A stretch of DNA of 13,020 nt. It comes from JAKBCQ01 sp021807585. Lineage in GTDB: Bacteria > Planctomycetota > Planctomycetia > Isosphaerales > Isosphaeraceae. A program made the translations under genes and the position numbers. The stretch spans positions 1 to 13,020 of the forward strand of contig DAHWFG010000201.1 of NCBI GenBank assembly GCA_027325115.1. Reading direction: 5' to 3'. Positions 1 to 7,226 of the stretch are shown here, piece by piece. Numbering within the stretch: position 1 is the stretch's first letter; each line of letters opens with the position of its first letter. The notes under the pieces were generated by a model. It was not told the DNA's origin. It was given only the letters and a program-made list of their open reading frames with translations, and ran no database searches.

Positions 1-24
1 CCGATGGCGTTTGAAACAAGTCGT

Positions 25-42
25 CGGCGGCCCGCGCCGCCG
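25..42 (-). terminator. GC-rich hairpin after the toxin gene, possible terminator
   Basis: A perfect inverted repeat (CGGCGG, 6-nt spacer CCCGCG, CCGCCG) lies 9 bases past the toxin stop codon on the minus strand. The bases that follow on that strand include only a short broken T run (TTGTTT), so a classical Rho-independent terminator is not well supported. The position suits the end of the toxin-antitoxin operon. GC-rich hairpins arise easily by chance in this genome. Confidence 0.25.
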
Positions 43-51
43 GCGATTCAT

Positions 52-384
52 TCAAAGCGAATCGTCGTCGTCGGCCAAGATGTTTTGTATGTCGCGCGCT
101 CCGTGCAGTACGCGTAACACTTCGATTCCATCGTCGATCGGCCGATAGAAGACGAGATAATGCTTGAAGCGAGAGACCGTCGCGACCCGAAGTTGTTCGA
201 GATTCGATTCTCCAGGCTCGAATCTGGCGCCGATACCGGGTCGATTCGCGATTCGATCGAAACTTTTATCGACTTCGGAGAGAAACCGACGAGCCGTTTT
301 AACGCTCCCCTGTCGGGATAATCGGACGAATATCTCCACCAGATCCCGCCGCACCGCAGGGCATCTTCGAATAAATATACTCAT
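52..384 (-). CDS. ParE/RelE-superfamily toxin of a type II toxin-antitoxin pair
   Basis: This 110-residue protein has the size and layout of a ParE-like toxin. An N-terminal RR.CPAVRRDLVEIF helix start is followed by helices ending in SFDRIANRPGIGARFE, then a beta region with LRVATVSRFKHYLVFYRP and a final strand IEVLRVLHGARDI. The R...F..YLVFYR and VLRVLHGARD motifs are standard for the family. Known ParE proteins poison DNA gyrase, while RelE relatives cleave mRNA on the ribosome; the sequence fits ParE better, but the target is inferred. The ATG overlaps the antitoxin stop by 4 nt (ATGA), which indicates translational coupling and supports this start. The tail DDDDSL is unusually acidic. 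The protein looks intact, so the pair may be active. Confidence 0.87.
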   Translation of the reverse strand: MSIFIRRCPAVRRDLVEIFVRLSRQGSVKTARRFLSEVDKSFDRIANRPGIGARFEPGESNLEQLRVATVSRFKHYLVFYRPIDDGIEVLRVLHGARDIQNILADDDDSL

Positions 385-644
385 CGAATCGTTTTTTCAC
401 GTGTGATTCTTTCGAGAGCCTCGCGTTCGATTGAATCCCAATCCTCGCGCGTCATCGGTTCGGCGGGTCCGCTTTCAATCGCCTCGCGCATCTTCTCCAT
501 GACCAGCGACTTGGCCTTCTCCCTTCGAAGCTCGCGGATCAACGCGACGAGGTATTCACCCGAAGTCGCAAAACCATCAATCGTCGCTTGTCGTTCGACG
601 AACGCCTTCAATTCCTTGGACAACTCGAACGTGATTTCGGCCAT
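381..644 (-). CDS. ParD-like ribbon-helix-helix antitoxin
   Basis: This 87-residue protein begins with a short beta strand (MAEITFEL) and two predicted helices (residues about 9-20 and 27-45), as in ribbon-helix-helix ParD/CopG antitoxins. The C-terminal arm (SGPAEPMTREDWDSIERE) resembles the toxin-binding tail of ParD proteins. I chose the ATG at 644 over one 11 codons upstream (677). A good Shine-Dalgarno sequence, GGGAGGA, sits about 8 bases before it, and the family's beta strand starts right there. The antitoxin is expected to bind and neutralise the downstream toxin and to repress its own operon. The likely operator is the inverted repeat 18 bases upstream. A decayed, gap-free homologous copy lies just upstream on the same strand. 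Confidence 0.86.
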   Translation of the reverse strand: MAEITFELSKELKAFVERQATIDGFATSGEYLVALIRELRREKAKSLVMEKMREAIESGPAEPMTREDWDSIEREALERITREKTIR

Positions 645-661
645 GCTACATTCCTCCCGAC

Positions 662-683
662 TCGATCTTGTCCCCAAGATCGA
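662..683 (-). promoter_or_regulatory. Perfect inverted repeat upstream of the antitoxin start, candidate operator
   Basis: Two 9-bp arms (TCGATCTTG and CAAGATCGA) flank a 4-nt spacer, TCCC on the plus strand. The element ends 18 bases before the antitoxin ATG and just upstream of its Shine-Dalgarno sequence. ParD-type antitoxins repress their own operons by binding palindromes in this position, so an operator is the simplest reading. It could also form an RNA hairpin in the 5' leader. In the decayed upstream copy the equivalent place (about 989-1006) keeps TCCC with imperfect arms. Confidence 0.5.
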
Positions 684-689
684 TCGCCG

Positions 690-728
690 TCAAGAGATTC
701 GACAAAGCTCTCCCACAGAGAAACTCAT
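690..728 (-). pseudogene. Toxin start remnant of the duplicated toxin-antitoxin pair
   Basis: The stop codon of the decayed antitoxin overlaps an ATG in the same ATGA arrangement as the intact pair. The first codons (ATG AGT TT.) match the start of the intact toxin gene (ATG AGT AT.). After this the sequence diverges and hits a stop after 12 codons, giving MSFSVGELCRIS. I read this as the boundary of a tandem duplication in which the second toxin was deleted. The match is only a few codons, so the remnant is inferred mainly from its position. Confidence 0.45.
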
Positions 729-988
729 GAAATCGCTTTTTCACGTGTGATTCGTTCAATCGCCTCGCGTTCGATCGAATCCCATTCCTCGCGCGTCGGC
801 GGTTCGGCGGGTCCGCTTTTAATCGCCTCGCGCTGCGACTCGATAATCACAACCTTCGCCTCTCGCTTCGGCTCATCGCGAATCAACGCCTCAAGACGAT
901 CGTTCGCCGATGCGAAACCCCCTTGTTCCGACCGGATTTCGCCGAAATCGCGCGACCGATCGTTCCATTCGAGCACGATTTCCGCCGT
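725..988 (-). pseudogene. Decayed ParD-like antitoxin, duplicate of the neighbouring one
   Basis: Read from 988, the frame aligns with the intact antitoxin over all 87 positions without a gap. Where the intact copy has ATG GCC GAA ATC, this one has ACG GCG GAA ATC, so the start codon is lost. The DNA is very similar at the 3' end: 62 of 71 bases match between 381-451 and 725-795 (hand count). Of the last 30 residues 25 match, whereas the N-terminal DNA-binding half has diverged strongly. No toxin follows. The frame stays open upstream to an ATG at 1072, which would give a 115-residue protein with an unrelated N-terminus; that product cannot be excluded but looks unlikely. The Shine-Dalgarno and operator region have also decayed. 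Confidence 0.72.
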
Positions 989-1248
989 GTCGCGTTTCTC
1001 CCCAAGCGGTCGCGTTCCGAAGGGTCGAATGGGGAGAAGACAATCAAATTCGAGCGATCCGGGGCCGTTCATCCTTGATGAATCGGCTTGCTCGACGCGA
1101 AATCACGACCGTGAGAGACGAGAGATCGCGATCGCTCGATCCGCCTTTAGCCGTTGCCGATCGGTTTAGTTCGCGATACAGTACCCCGAGCGTACGATCG
1201 AGGCGATTCGCTAGGATCCTCATAAGTTTAAATTATCACGGATGAATT

Positions 1249-2187
1249 ATGCTCGATTCTCGATCTCATCTTGGTCGAATCGCCGATCGCACCGGAAGCG
1301 ATCTCGGCGTTCGGTCGAGACGCGCCACGTCGGGCCCGGCTTTCATCGATCAAGAAAGCCTTCAATCAAAACATAACAGTCAAGAACGCTTAAACACGAA
1401 TAACTCCAATCGATTGATTACAAAACGTCTTCGCGTCGTTTTTTTCGGCGATCGCCAAGATCCTTTCGCACGCTCGATCGCGGATGCGATCCCGCGTCTC
1501 GATCGCGCATGGGATTGCCCCGATCTTATTCCCGATCTCGGCCGATTCGGTCGAGAACTCGGCGGGTATCACGTGATCGTCGCGCACCGCGCGAATCCGC
1601 GACCGATCGAGATCGAACGCCTCGCCGCGGTTCGCACGATCGAGCCCGCGCTTCCCAAACGAATCATCCTTTGCTCGGGTGATTATTTGCGTTATCGTGA
1701 ATGGAACCGAGGGCGCGGCAAAATCGACGCGATCCTGGCCGAAACCTCGGCTCGAGAGACGATCGCTTTGCATGTCGACGCCGATTTGTCGCTTCCATCC
1801 GTTCCGGCTACGCGGTCCCCCGTCGCGATTCTGGGAGGGGATCGAGCGATTCACGAAACGATCGCCGATGCGTGCCGCGGGCTCGGTCGCTCTCCAACGA
1901 TTCTCACCGATTTAACTGAAATATTAAACATTAAAGAATCCACGTTGATTTGGATCAATCCGACGGTAAAGCGCGATCGAATCGATTGGTTTTCGAGCCT
2001 TTCGGAGCGGAACGCGATCGTCGCGTTGATCGGATGCGCGGATCGCGTGCGCGATCTCGCCGCGCGGCGGCGGGGGGCGGCGGCGTGTCTCGATTTTCCG
2101 TGCGATCTCGCCGAACTCGCGTTCGTTCTCGATCGAATCGACCTGAAACGGGAACTTGACTCGAAAAGCAAGGGTCGGTCGGTTTAG
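1249..2187 (+). CDS. Protein with two degenerate receiver-like domains, function unknown
   Basis: The 312-residue protein has a basic, low-complexity N-terminus (1-58) and then two segments with the alternating strand-helix pattern of CheY-like receivers. The first (about 60-178) starts LRVVFFGDRQDPFARSIADA, the second (about 190-298) PVAILGGDRAIHETIADACR. In both, the third strand lacks the phosphorylated Asp: VIVAHRANP and LIWINPTV appear instead. They would be pseudo-receivers that cannot take part in classical phosphotransfer. There are no transmembrane segments and no recognisable output domain. It lies 79 bases upstream of mfd on the same strand, so the two may be co-transcribed. The ATG at 1249 is the only Met before the first domain and has a poor ribosome site; a TTG at 1414, just before the first strand, is an alternative. 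The fold call is by pattern only. Confidence 0.62.
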   Translation: MLDSRSHLGRIADRTGSDLGVRSRRATSGPAFIDQESLQSKHNSQERLNTNNSNRLITKRLRVVFFGDRQDPFARSIADAIPRLDRAWDCPDLIPDLGRFGRELGGYHVIVAHRANPRPIEIERLAAVRTIEPALPKRIILCSGDYLRYREWNRGRGKIDAILAETSARETIALHVDADLSLPSVPATRSPVAILGGDRAIHETIADACRGLGRSPTILTDLTEILNIKESTLIWINPTVKRDRIDWFSSLSERNAIVALIGCADRVRDLAARRRGAAACLDFPCDLAELAFVLDRIDLKRELDSKSKGRSV

Positions 2188-2266
2188 GATAATGCACCAG
2201 GGTCGCCGAGCCTTCGCCTGATCAGCCGTTCGACCCGATTCCAGACGATCGAGGGGCGTCAGCCGA

Positions 2267-5200
2267 ATGCCGCGGAAAGTGGGAACGGTCGGACGCACAA
2301 CGCCTTCCATCAAGCCCGAATCGGGTTCCGCGATCGGCTCGATCAAGGACCTGACGCGGCTCATTCAACACGCCGAGGGCTTTCCCGAGATCCTTGCCGC
2401 GCTGAAGACGGGAAGGGGTGCGACGGTCGACGGAGCGTGGGGCTCGGCTTGCCCGCTCGTCATCGCTTCGCTCGGTTTACACGCCCCCAAGACGGTCCTG
2501 ATCGTTCTCGCGCATGTCGGAGACGTCGACGATTTTCGCGACGACGTCGCGATCTTTTCGGGAATCGTCCCCGATGTCTTTCCGGCGTGGGAGCGATCTC
2601 AGCGTGAGATCGACGCGCGCGACGAAATCCAGGGGGCTCGGCTTCGCGTCCTCAAAAAGCTGGCGCGGGGGGAGCCGCCGCGGTTTATCGTCGCTCCGTT
2701 TCAGGCTCTCATGCAGCCCGTCCCCAAACCCGAACTCGTCGCTCGGCTCTCACGAACGCTCGCGGTTGGCGATTCGCTCGATCTTGATGAACTAAGCCGG
2801 TGGCTCGTCGACCGCGGCATGACGCGTGTGGAGGTGGTTGAAGTCGCGGGAGAGTTCAGCATTCGCGGCGGGATCGTCGACGTCTTCGCCCCCGACTCGG
2901 CCGAGCCGACGCGGATCGAGCTTTTCGGCGACGAAATCGAGTCGATCCGTCCGTTCGACCCCGAGACGCAGCGATCGCACGACCGGCTCCGATCGATCGG
3001 CCTCTTGATCATCCCGCCGCTCGATCCGACCAAACCCGATCAACTTGCGCATTTATGTGATTATTTACCCGGGGAAACCTGGTCGGCGCTCGTCGAACCG
3101 GTCGATCTGAAGCAAGAAGGAGGCCGGTATCTCGCCCGGGTCGACGACCCGACCGGGCTCGCGAATGTTGATTCAACATTTGCAAGCTTGATTCGATATC
3201 CTTCGGTCGCTTTATCGACGATCGCGGGCGCGTCGCTCGAGACGACTTGCAGGCTGCGGATCGAGAGCGTCGAGCGGTTCTCGGGAGATCTCGCCAAGGT
3301 TAAAAGCGAACTTGAAACGACCGCGGTGAACGATCATGTTGTGATCTTGTGTCATAATGAGGCTGAAAGCGAACGTTTGCGCGATGTTTTCGGCGACATG
3401 AAGCTTTCGACCGAGGGGCGTCTGACTCTACTGGTCGGTCGGATCCGGTCGGGCTTTCGGCTTGTCGAATCGCGGCTCGCGGTGATCGGCGATCACGAGC
3501 TGTTCGCGCGTCCTGATGTTCGTCGGCCGACGACGAAGCGACGATACGAAACGCGTGCGATCGACAGTTTCCTCGATCTGAACGAGGGGGATCTCGTCGT
3601 CCATTTAAGCCACGGGATCGCGGTTTATCGCGGGCTCCAGATGGTGGATAAGGCCGACGATCATGTCGAGGAGACTTTGCTGCTCGAATTCGCCGGGGGA
3701 GCGCGGATGTTCGTTCCCGTCGCCAAGGTTAATCTCGTTCAAAAATATGTCGGCGGGGGAAAAGCGAATCCGCAATTATCCAAGTTGGGAACGTCGACGT
3801 GGGAGAAGCGGAAAAAACGGGTCGCCGAGGCGGTTCTCGATCTCGCTTCCGAGCTGATCGACATTCAGGCGGCGCGCGAGACGAAGCCGGGGATCGCGTA
3901 TCCCGTCGACGACAGCCGGTGGATGGCCGAATTTGAGGCCGCGTTTCCGTATCAGGAAACCCCCGACCAGTTGCGCGCGATCGACGCGGTGAAGGCGGAT
4001 ATGTCCAAATCAAAACCGATGGATCGGTTGATTTGCGGCGACGTCGGCTACGGCAAAACCGAGGTCGCGATCCGCGCCTCGTTCAAGGCGATCGACGCGG
4101 GGAAGCAGGTCGCGGTGCTCGTGCCGACGACGATCCTCGCCGAGCAACATCACCGCAGCTTCTCGGCCCGCATGGCCGAATTTCCCTTCGTGATCGAGAC
4201 GATCAATCGCTTTCGACCCAAATCGGAGGTGCGCGAGGTCCTTAAGCGAGCCGGCGAAGGAAAAGTGGATGTTTTGATCGGAACGCACCGAATCGTTCAG
4301 AAAGACGTTTCGTTTCGCGATCTCGGACTCGTCGTCATCGACGAAGAGCAACGGTTCGGCGTCGAGGATAAAGAATGGCTCAAATCGCTGAGAACGACGG
4401 TCGACGTGCTGACGCTCTCGGCGACGCCGATTCCTCGAACATTGCACATGAGTTTGATCGGCTTGCGCGATATCTCGAATCTCGAGACTCCCCCTCCCGA
4501 CCGCAAGGCGATCGAAACGCGGATCTCGCGGTTCGACCCGGTCCTGATTCGAGACGCGATTTATCGCGAGCTCAACCGCGACGGTCAGGTCTATTTCGTG
4601 CACAATCGTGTTCATGATATTGAAACGATCGCCGATCGGATTTTGGCGATCGTCCCCGAGGCGAGGATCGCGATCGCGCACGGACAAATGGCGGGCGACA
4701 CGCTCGAACGGACGATGCTTTCGTTCATCCGCCACGAGGCCGATATTTTGCTGGCGACGACGATCATCGAATCGGGGCTCGATATCCCCAACGTGAACAC
4801 GATCATCATCAACGACGCCGATCGGCACGGCCTCGCCGATTTGCACCAGCTACGCGGACGCGTGGGCCGCTATAAACATCGCGCTTACGCGTATTTATTG
4901 CTCGATCCCGATCGCACGATCACCGAGAACGCGGTCAAACGGCTGAAGGCGATCGAAGAGTTCACCGAGCTCGGAGCGGGGTTTAAGATCGCGCTCCGCG
5001 ATCTCGAAATTCGGGGCGCGGGCAACATCCTGGGGTCCGAACAATCGGGACATATCGAGGCGGTTGGTTATGAACTTTATTGTTCACTTTTGGAATCGGC
5101 GGTCGGAGCGTTGTTGAACAAGCCGGGGCGAGCCGAGACCGATTGCACGGTCGAGCTCGCGTGGCGGGCGTATTTGCCGCGCGATTACGTTTCGGGGCAT

Positions 5201-5563
5201 CGGCTCAAGGTCGAGCTTTATCGTCGGTTGGGTCGAATTCGGACGATCGAGCAGCTCGCCGATTTTCGTCAGGAGCTGATCGACCGCTTCGGTCCGCTTC
5301 CGCTTCCCGCCGAGAACTTGCTTCGCGAGAACGAATTACGCGTTCTGGCGGGAAGGTGGCGGATCGTGAGGATTCACGTCGAAGACGATTACGCCGTTCT
5401 CACGTATCAAAGCAAGGATCGGATCGGTCGACTCGCCAAAATTCACCCCGGCATGGTACGGATCGCCGACGAGAGGACCGCGTACGTTCCGCTCGAGGAA
5501 AAACGCCCCAAGGCTTCGATCATCGTCGATCTTATCAAGTCGATTTTGGACGTGAAGATGTAA
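2267..5563 (+). CDS. mfd: Transcription-repair coupling factor Mfd
   Basis: This 1098-residue protein is close to the usual Mfd length of about 1150. Mfd removes RNA polymerase stalled at DNA lesions and recruits UvrA for nucleotide excision repair. Domains appear in the family order. First comes the UvrB-like N-terminal module (about 40-300), including IVAPFQALMQPVPKP and FSIRGGIVDVFAP. The RNA polymerase-interacting domain follows at about 435-500 (GDLVVHLSHGIAVYRGLQ). The RecG-like motor has Walker A GDVGYGKTE (591-599), DEEQ box (692-695), LSATPIPRTLHMSLIG, TTIIESGLDIPN and RGRVGR (863-868). Last is the C-terminal TRCF domain with ELAWRAYLPRDYV. All motor motifs look intact. The ATG at 2267 has GAGGGG 10 bases upstream. 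A shadow pattern in the other frames reflects the strong codon bias. Confidence 0.97.
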   Translation: MPRKVGTVGRTTPSIKPESGSAIGSIKDLTRLIQHAEGFPEILAALKTGRGATVDGAWGSACPLVIASLGLHAPKTVLIVLAHVGDVDDFRDDVAIFSGIVPDVFPAWERSQREIDARDEIQGARLRVLKKLARGEPPRFIVAPFQALMQPVPKPELVARLSRTLAVGDSLDLDELSRWLVDRGMTRVEVVEVAGEFSIRGGIVDVFAPDSAEPTRIELFGDEIESIRPFDPETQRSHDRLRSIGLLIIPPLDPTKPDQLAHLCDYLPGETWSALVEPVDLKQEGGRYLARVDDPTGLANVDSTFASLIRYPSVALSTIAGASLETTCRLRIESVERFSGDLAKVKSELETTAVNDHVVILCHNEAESERLRDVFGDMKLSTEGRLTLLVGRIRSGFRLVESRLAVIGDHELFARPDVRRPTTKRRYETRAIDSFLDLNEGDLVVHLSHGIAVYRGLQMVDKADDHVEETLLLEFAGGARMFVPVAKVNLVQKYVGGGKANPQLSKLGTSTWEKRKKRVAEAVLDLASELIDIQAARETKPGIAYPVDDSRWMAEFEAAFPYQETPDQLRAIDAVKADMSKSKPMDRLICGDVGYGKTEVAIRASFKAIDAGKQVAVLVPTTILAEQHHRSFSARMAEFPFVIETINRFRPKSEVREVLKRAGEGKVDVLIGTHRIVQKDVSFRDLGLVVIDEEQRFGVEDKEWLKSLRTTVDVLTLSATPIPRTLHMSLIGLRDISNLETPPPDRKAIETRISRFDPVLIRDAIYRELNRDGQVYFVHNRVHDIETIADRILAIVPEARIAIAHGQMAGDTLERTMLSFIRHEADILLATTIIESGLDIPNVNTIIINDADRHGLADLHQLRGRVGRYKHRAYAYLLLDPDRTITENAVKRLKAIEEFTELGAGFKIALRDLEIRGAGNILGSEQSGHIEAVGYELYCSLLESAVGALLNKPGRAETDCTVELAWRAYLPRDYVSGHRLKVELYRRLGRIRTIEQLADFRQELIDRFGPLPLPAENLLRENELRVLAGRWRIVRIHVEDDYAVLTYQSKDRIGRLAKIHPGMVRIADERTAYVPLEEKRPKASIIVDLIKSILDVKM

Positions 5564-5588
5564 GAATTTTTAGATTTTACTTCTTTTA

Positions 5589-5616
5589 TTGAATAATATA
5601 TCAATATATATAGGAT
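5589..5616 (+). promoter_or_regulatory. Candidate sigma70-type promoter for the RT locus
   Basis: Within an AT-rich patch (5564-5625) after mfd, a -35-like TTGAAT (5589-5594) is separated by 16 bases from a -10-like TAGGAT (5611-5616); each matches consensus at 4 of 6 positions. Transcription would begin near 5623, immediately before the hairpin-rich stretch that precedes the reverse transcriptase. The patch contrasts sharply with the GC-rich surroundings. Consensus matches of this quality are common in AT-rich DNA. Confidence 0.4.
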
Positions 5617-5622
5617 AGTCAT

Positions 5623-5845
5623 ATTCGCGGCGCGGCTTGACTCGACTTCATCGAGACTTTAGGTTGATTTTCGACGGCGGGGTGCTTCAAGCGGGTGTCG
5701 GGCCGGCGCTTTCGGGTTTCGGCGCGGCGCCTCTCCGGGGTTACCCCGGGGACGCATCGTATTGGGACGTGACGGCGCGAGAGACGAAACACGCTTCACG
5801 TGTCGCATCTCTCGCCGGACGAGACGGGTTGGAGCGCCCCGCCGC
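5623..5845 (+). ncRNA. Candidate retron-type msr-msd RNA upstream of the reverse transcriptase
   Basis: About 220 nt between a promoter-like patch and the RT coding region are dense in inverted repeats. Hairpin 1 (5641-5655) has arms CTCGA and TCGAG around a CTTCA loop. A small GCTTCAAGC stem lies at 5684-5692. Hairpin 2 (5732-5752) has a 9-bp stem including CCGGGG/CCCCGG with a TTA loop. Hairpin 3 (5777-5815) has outer arms GCGAGAGA and TCTCTCGC, then a CG pair, then ACACG and CGTGT around a second CTTCA loop, with 2-nt bulges: 15 pairs in all. The ends can pair: 5627-5636 with 5836-5845, 9 of 10 positions, as retron a1/a2 repeats do. This order (RNA, then RT) is the usual retron layout. No branching G could be assigned, and GC-rich DNA forms stems by chance, so the call is inference. 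Confidence 0.42.
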
Positions 5846-7186
5846 TTGGAATTCTTTAAGTTCCGACATCTGGCCGATTTGATCGCCGAACGATTCACCG
5901 CGAGCGACTGGACCGAGCCGCGGATCGTCGACGGAGTCGTGCATTTATTGGGCAAGCGGTATCGCTGGATCAGACCCCTTGCCGCACGCATCCTCAAACA
6001 ATTCGGCGCCGACCGTCGGCCGAGGACGCGAGCCGTCGCGCAGGCGATCTTCGACGATCCCGGCTTCGATCGCGCCTTCAATCGCTATCGCGATACGATC
6101 AGTCCGCGCTTCGATTCGGCGCCGCCGCCCGTCATGCGGCCGGCGATCGGTTTCCCGGCCGAGATCGACGTTCCAGCGATCGTCGCCCCGAGCGAGCTCG
6201 CCGATCGCCTCGGTTTAACCGAGAACGAACTCGACTGGTTCGCCGACTTGCGCACATCCACAAGTTTAACATCTGATTCGAAAATTCATCATTATCGATA
6301 CCGATGGGTGTCGAAACGATTCGACTCGGCCCGGCTGATCGAGGCGCCCAAATACCGTCTCAAGCGAATCCAACGATTGATACTTGAAGAGATCTTGAAT
6401 CGGGTGCGTCCTCACGACGCGGCGCACGCGTACCGATCCGGTCGATCGATCCGGACGTTCGCCGAGCCCCACGTCGGCGCCGACGCGCTGCTCAAGATGG
6501 ACCTGAGCGATTTTTTTCCGTCGATCCGCTTCGCCGCGATCGTCGCGATCTTCTTGACGATCGGTTATCCCGAGCCGATCGCTCGATTGCTCGCCGGTAT
6601 TTGTACAAATGTAACTCCAAAAGATGTTTGGAATAACGCCTCGAACCCGATGCGTCATTCGTCGCTCGGCGAATCGGCGTTTCGGATTTATACGCAATTA
6701 CATTTACCTCAAGGCGCGCCGACATCTCCCGCGCTCGCGAATTTGCGCGCCTACCGGCTCGACTTGCGGCTCTCGGCGCTCGCCAAGACCGCGGGGGTCG
6801 AATACACGCGTTACGCCGACGATCTGGCGTTCTCGGGAAACGAATCGTTCGGACGAAGGGCTCGCCGATTCGCCGCTCACGTCGCCGCGGTCGCAATCGA
6901 AGAGGGCTTTCGCGTCAATCATCATAAAACGCGATTGATGCTTAAAAGTGAACGAATTCGGATCGCGGGGGTCGTCGTCAATGAAAAGCTCAACGTTCCA
7001 CGCGACGATTTCGACCGCCTCAAGGCGACCCTCCACAACTGCGTGCGCCGCGGACCTGAAGCCGAACGCCGCGGGTTCGCGGGGGATTTCCGCGCGAGTC
7101 TGCAAGGCCGAATCGCGCATGTCGCGTCGATTCATCCCGAGCGCGGCGAAAAACTCAAATCGCTCTTCGATCAAATCGGTTGGTGA
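5846..7186 (+). CDS. Retron-like reverse transcriptase with long N-terminal extension
   Basis: RNA-directed DNA polymerase of 446 residues from this start. RT motifs, in this numbering: LIEAPKYRLKRIQRLILEEIL (164-184), the X-like region AHAYRSGRSIRTFAEPH (193-209), motif A KMDLSDFFPSI (217-227), LPQGAPTSPALAN (287-299), catalytic YADD (323-326), RVNHHKTRLML (356-366) and IAGVVVNEKLNV (373-384). The retron signatures NAxxH and VTG appear as FAEPH and IAG. About 150 residues precede the RT core, and the end (GRIAHVASIHPERGEKLKSLFDQIGW in outline) resembles, from memory, the RT lineage of myxobacterial retrons such as Mx162. There is no ATG: the frame opens at 5663, with TTG codons at 5762 and 5846. 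I chose 5846 because recognisable sequence (LEFFKFRHLADLIAERF) starts there and the part before is Arg-rich and overlaps a strong hairpin. No effector gene is adjacent. Confidence 0.85.
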   Translation: MEFFKFRHLADLIAERFTASDWTEPRIVDGVVHLLGKRYRWIRPLAARILKQFGADRRPRTRAVAQAIFDDPGFDRAFNRYRDTISPRFDSAPPPVMRPAIGFPAEIDVPAIVAPSELADRLGLTENELDWFADLRTSTSLTSDSKIHHYRYRWVSKRFDSARLIEAPKYRLKRIQRLILEEILNRVRPHDAAHAYRSGRSIRTFAEPHVGADALLKMDLSDFFPSIRFAAIVAIFLTIGYPEPIARLLAGICTNVTPKDVWNNASNPMRHSSLGESAFRIYTQLHLPQGAPTSPALANLRAYRLDLRLSALAKTAGVEYTRYADDLAFSGNESFGRRARRFAAHVAAVAIEEGFRVNHHKTRLMLKSERIRIAGVVVNEKLNVPRDDFDRLKATLHNCVRRGPEAERRGFAGDFRASLQGRIAHVASIHPERGEKLKSLFDQIGW

Positions 7187-7226
7187 GAAACAATCAATCA
7201 ATCGTCAATTGATAATTCGATTTCGC

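Noticed and set aside
910..1245. Plus-strand open frame of 111 codons opposite and beyond the dead antitoxin
   Set aside because: The product is Arg/Ser-rich with no domain pattern. It is the antisense shadow of the antitoxin copy and runs into non-coding DNA.
4010..4846. Long minus-strand open frame (278 codons) inside mfd
   Set aside because: It is antisense to the helicase motifs of mfd. The strong codon bias lowers stop frequency in opposing frames, and the product has no recognisable domain.
5637..5882. 81-residue open frame overlapping the RT 5' end, starting with TTG
   Set aside because: It has no ATG, no clear ribosome site and no recognisable motif, and it overlaps the hairpin-rich stretch. 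I keep it only as a possible sign of a frameshift.
7197..7213. Terminator between the convergent RT and propeller genes
   Set aside because: The only stem is a 6-bp AT-rich one (ATCAAT/ATTGAT) with no T run, too weak to call.
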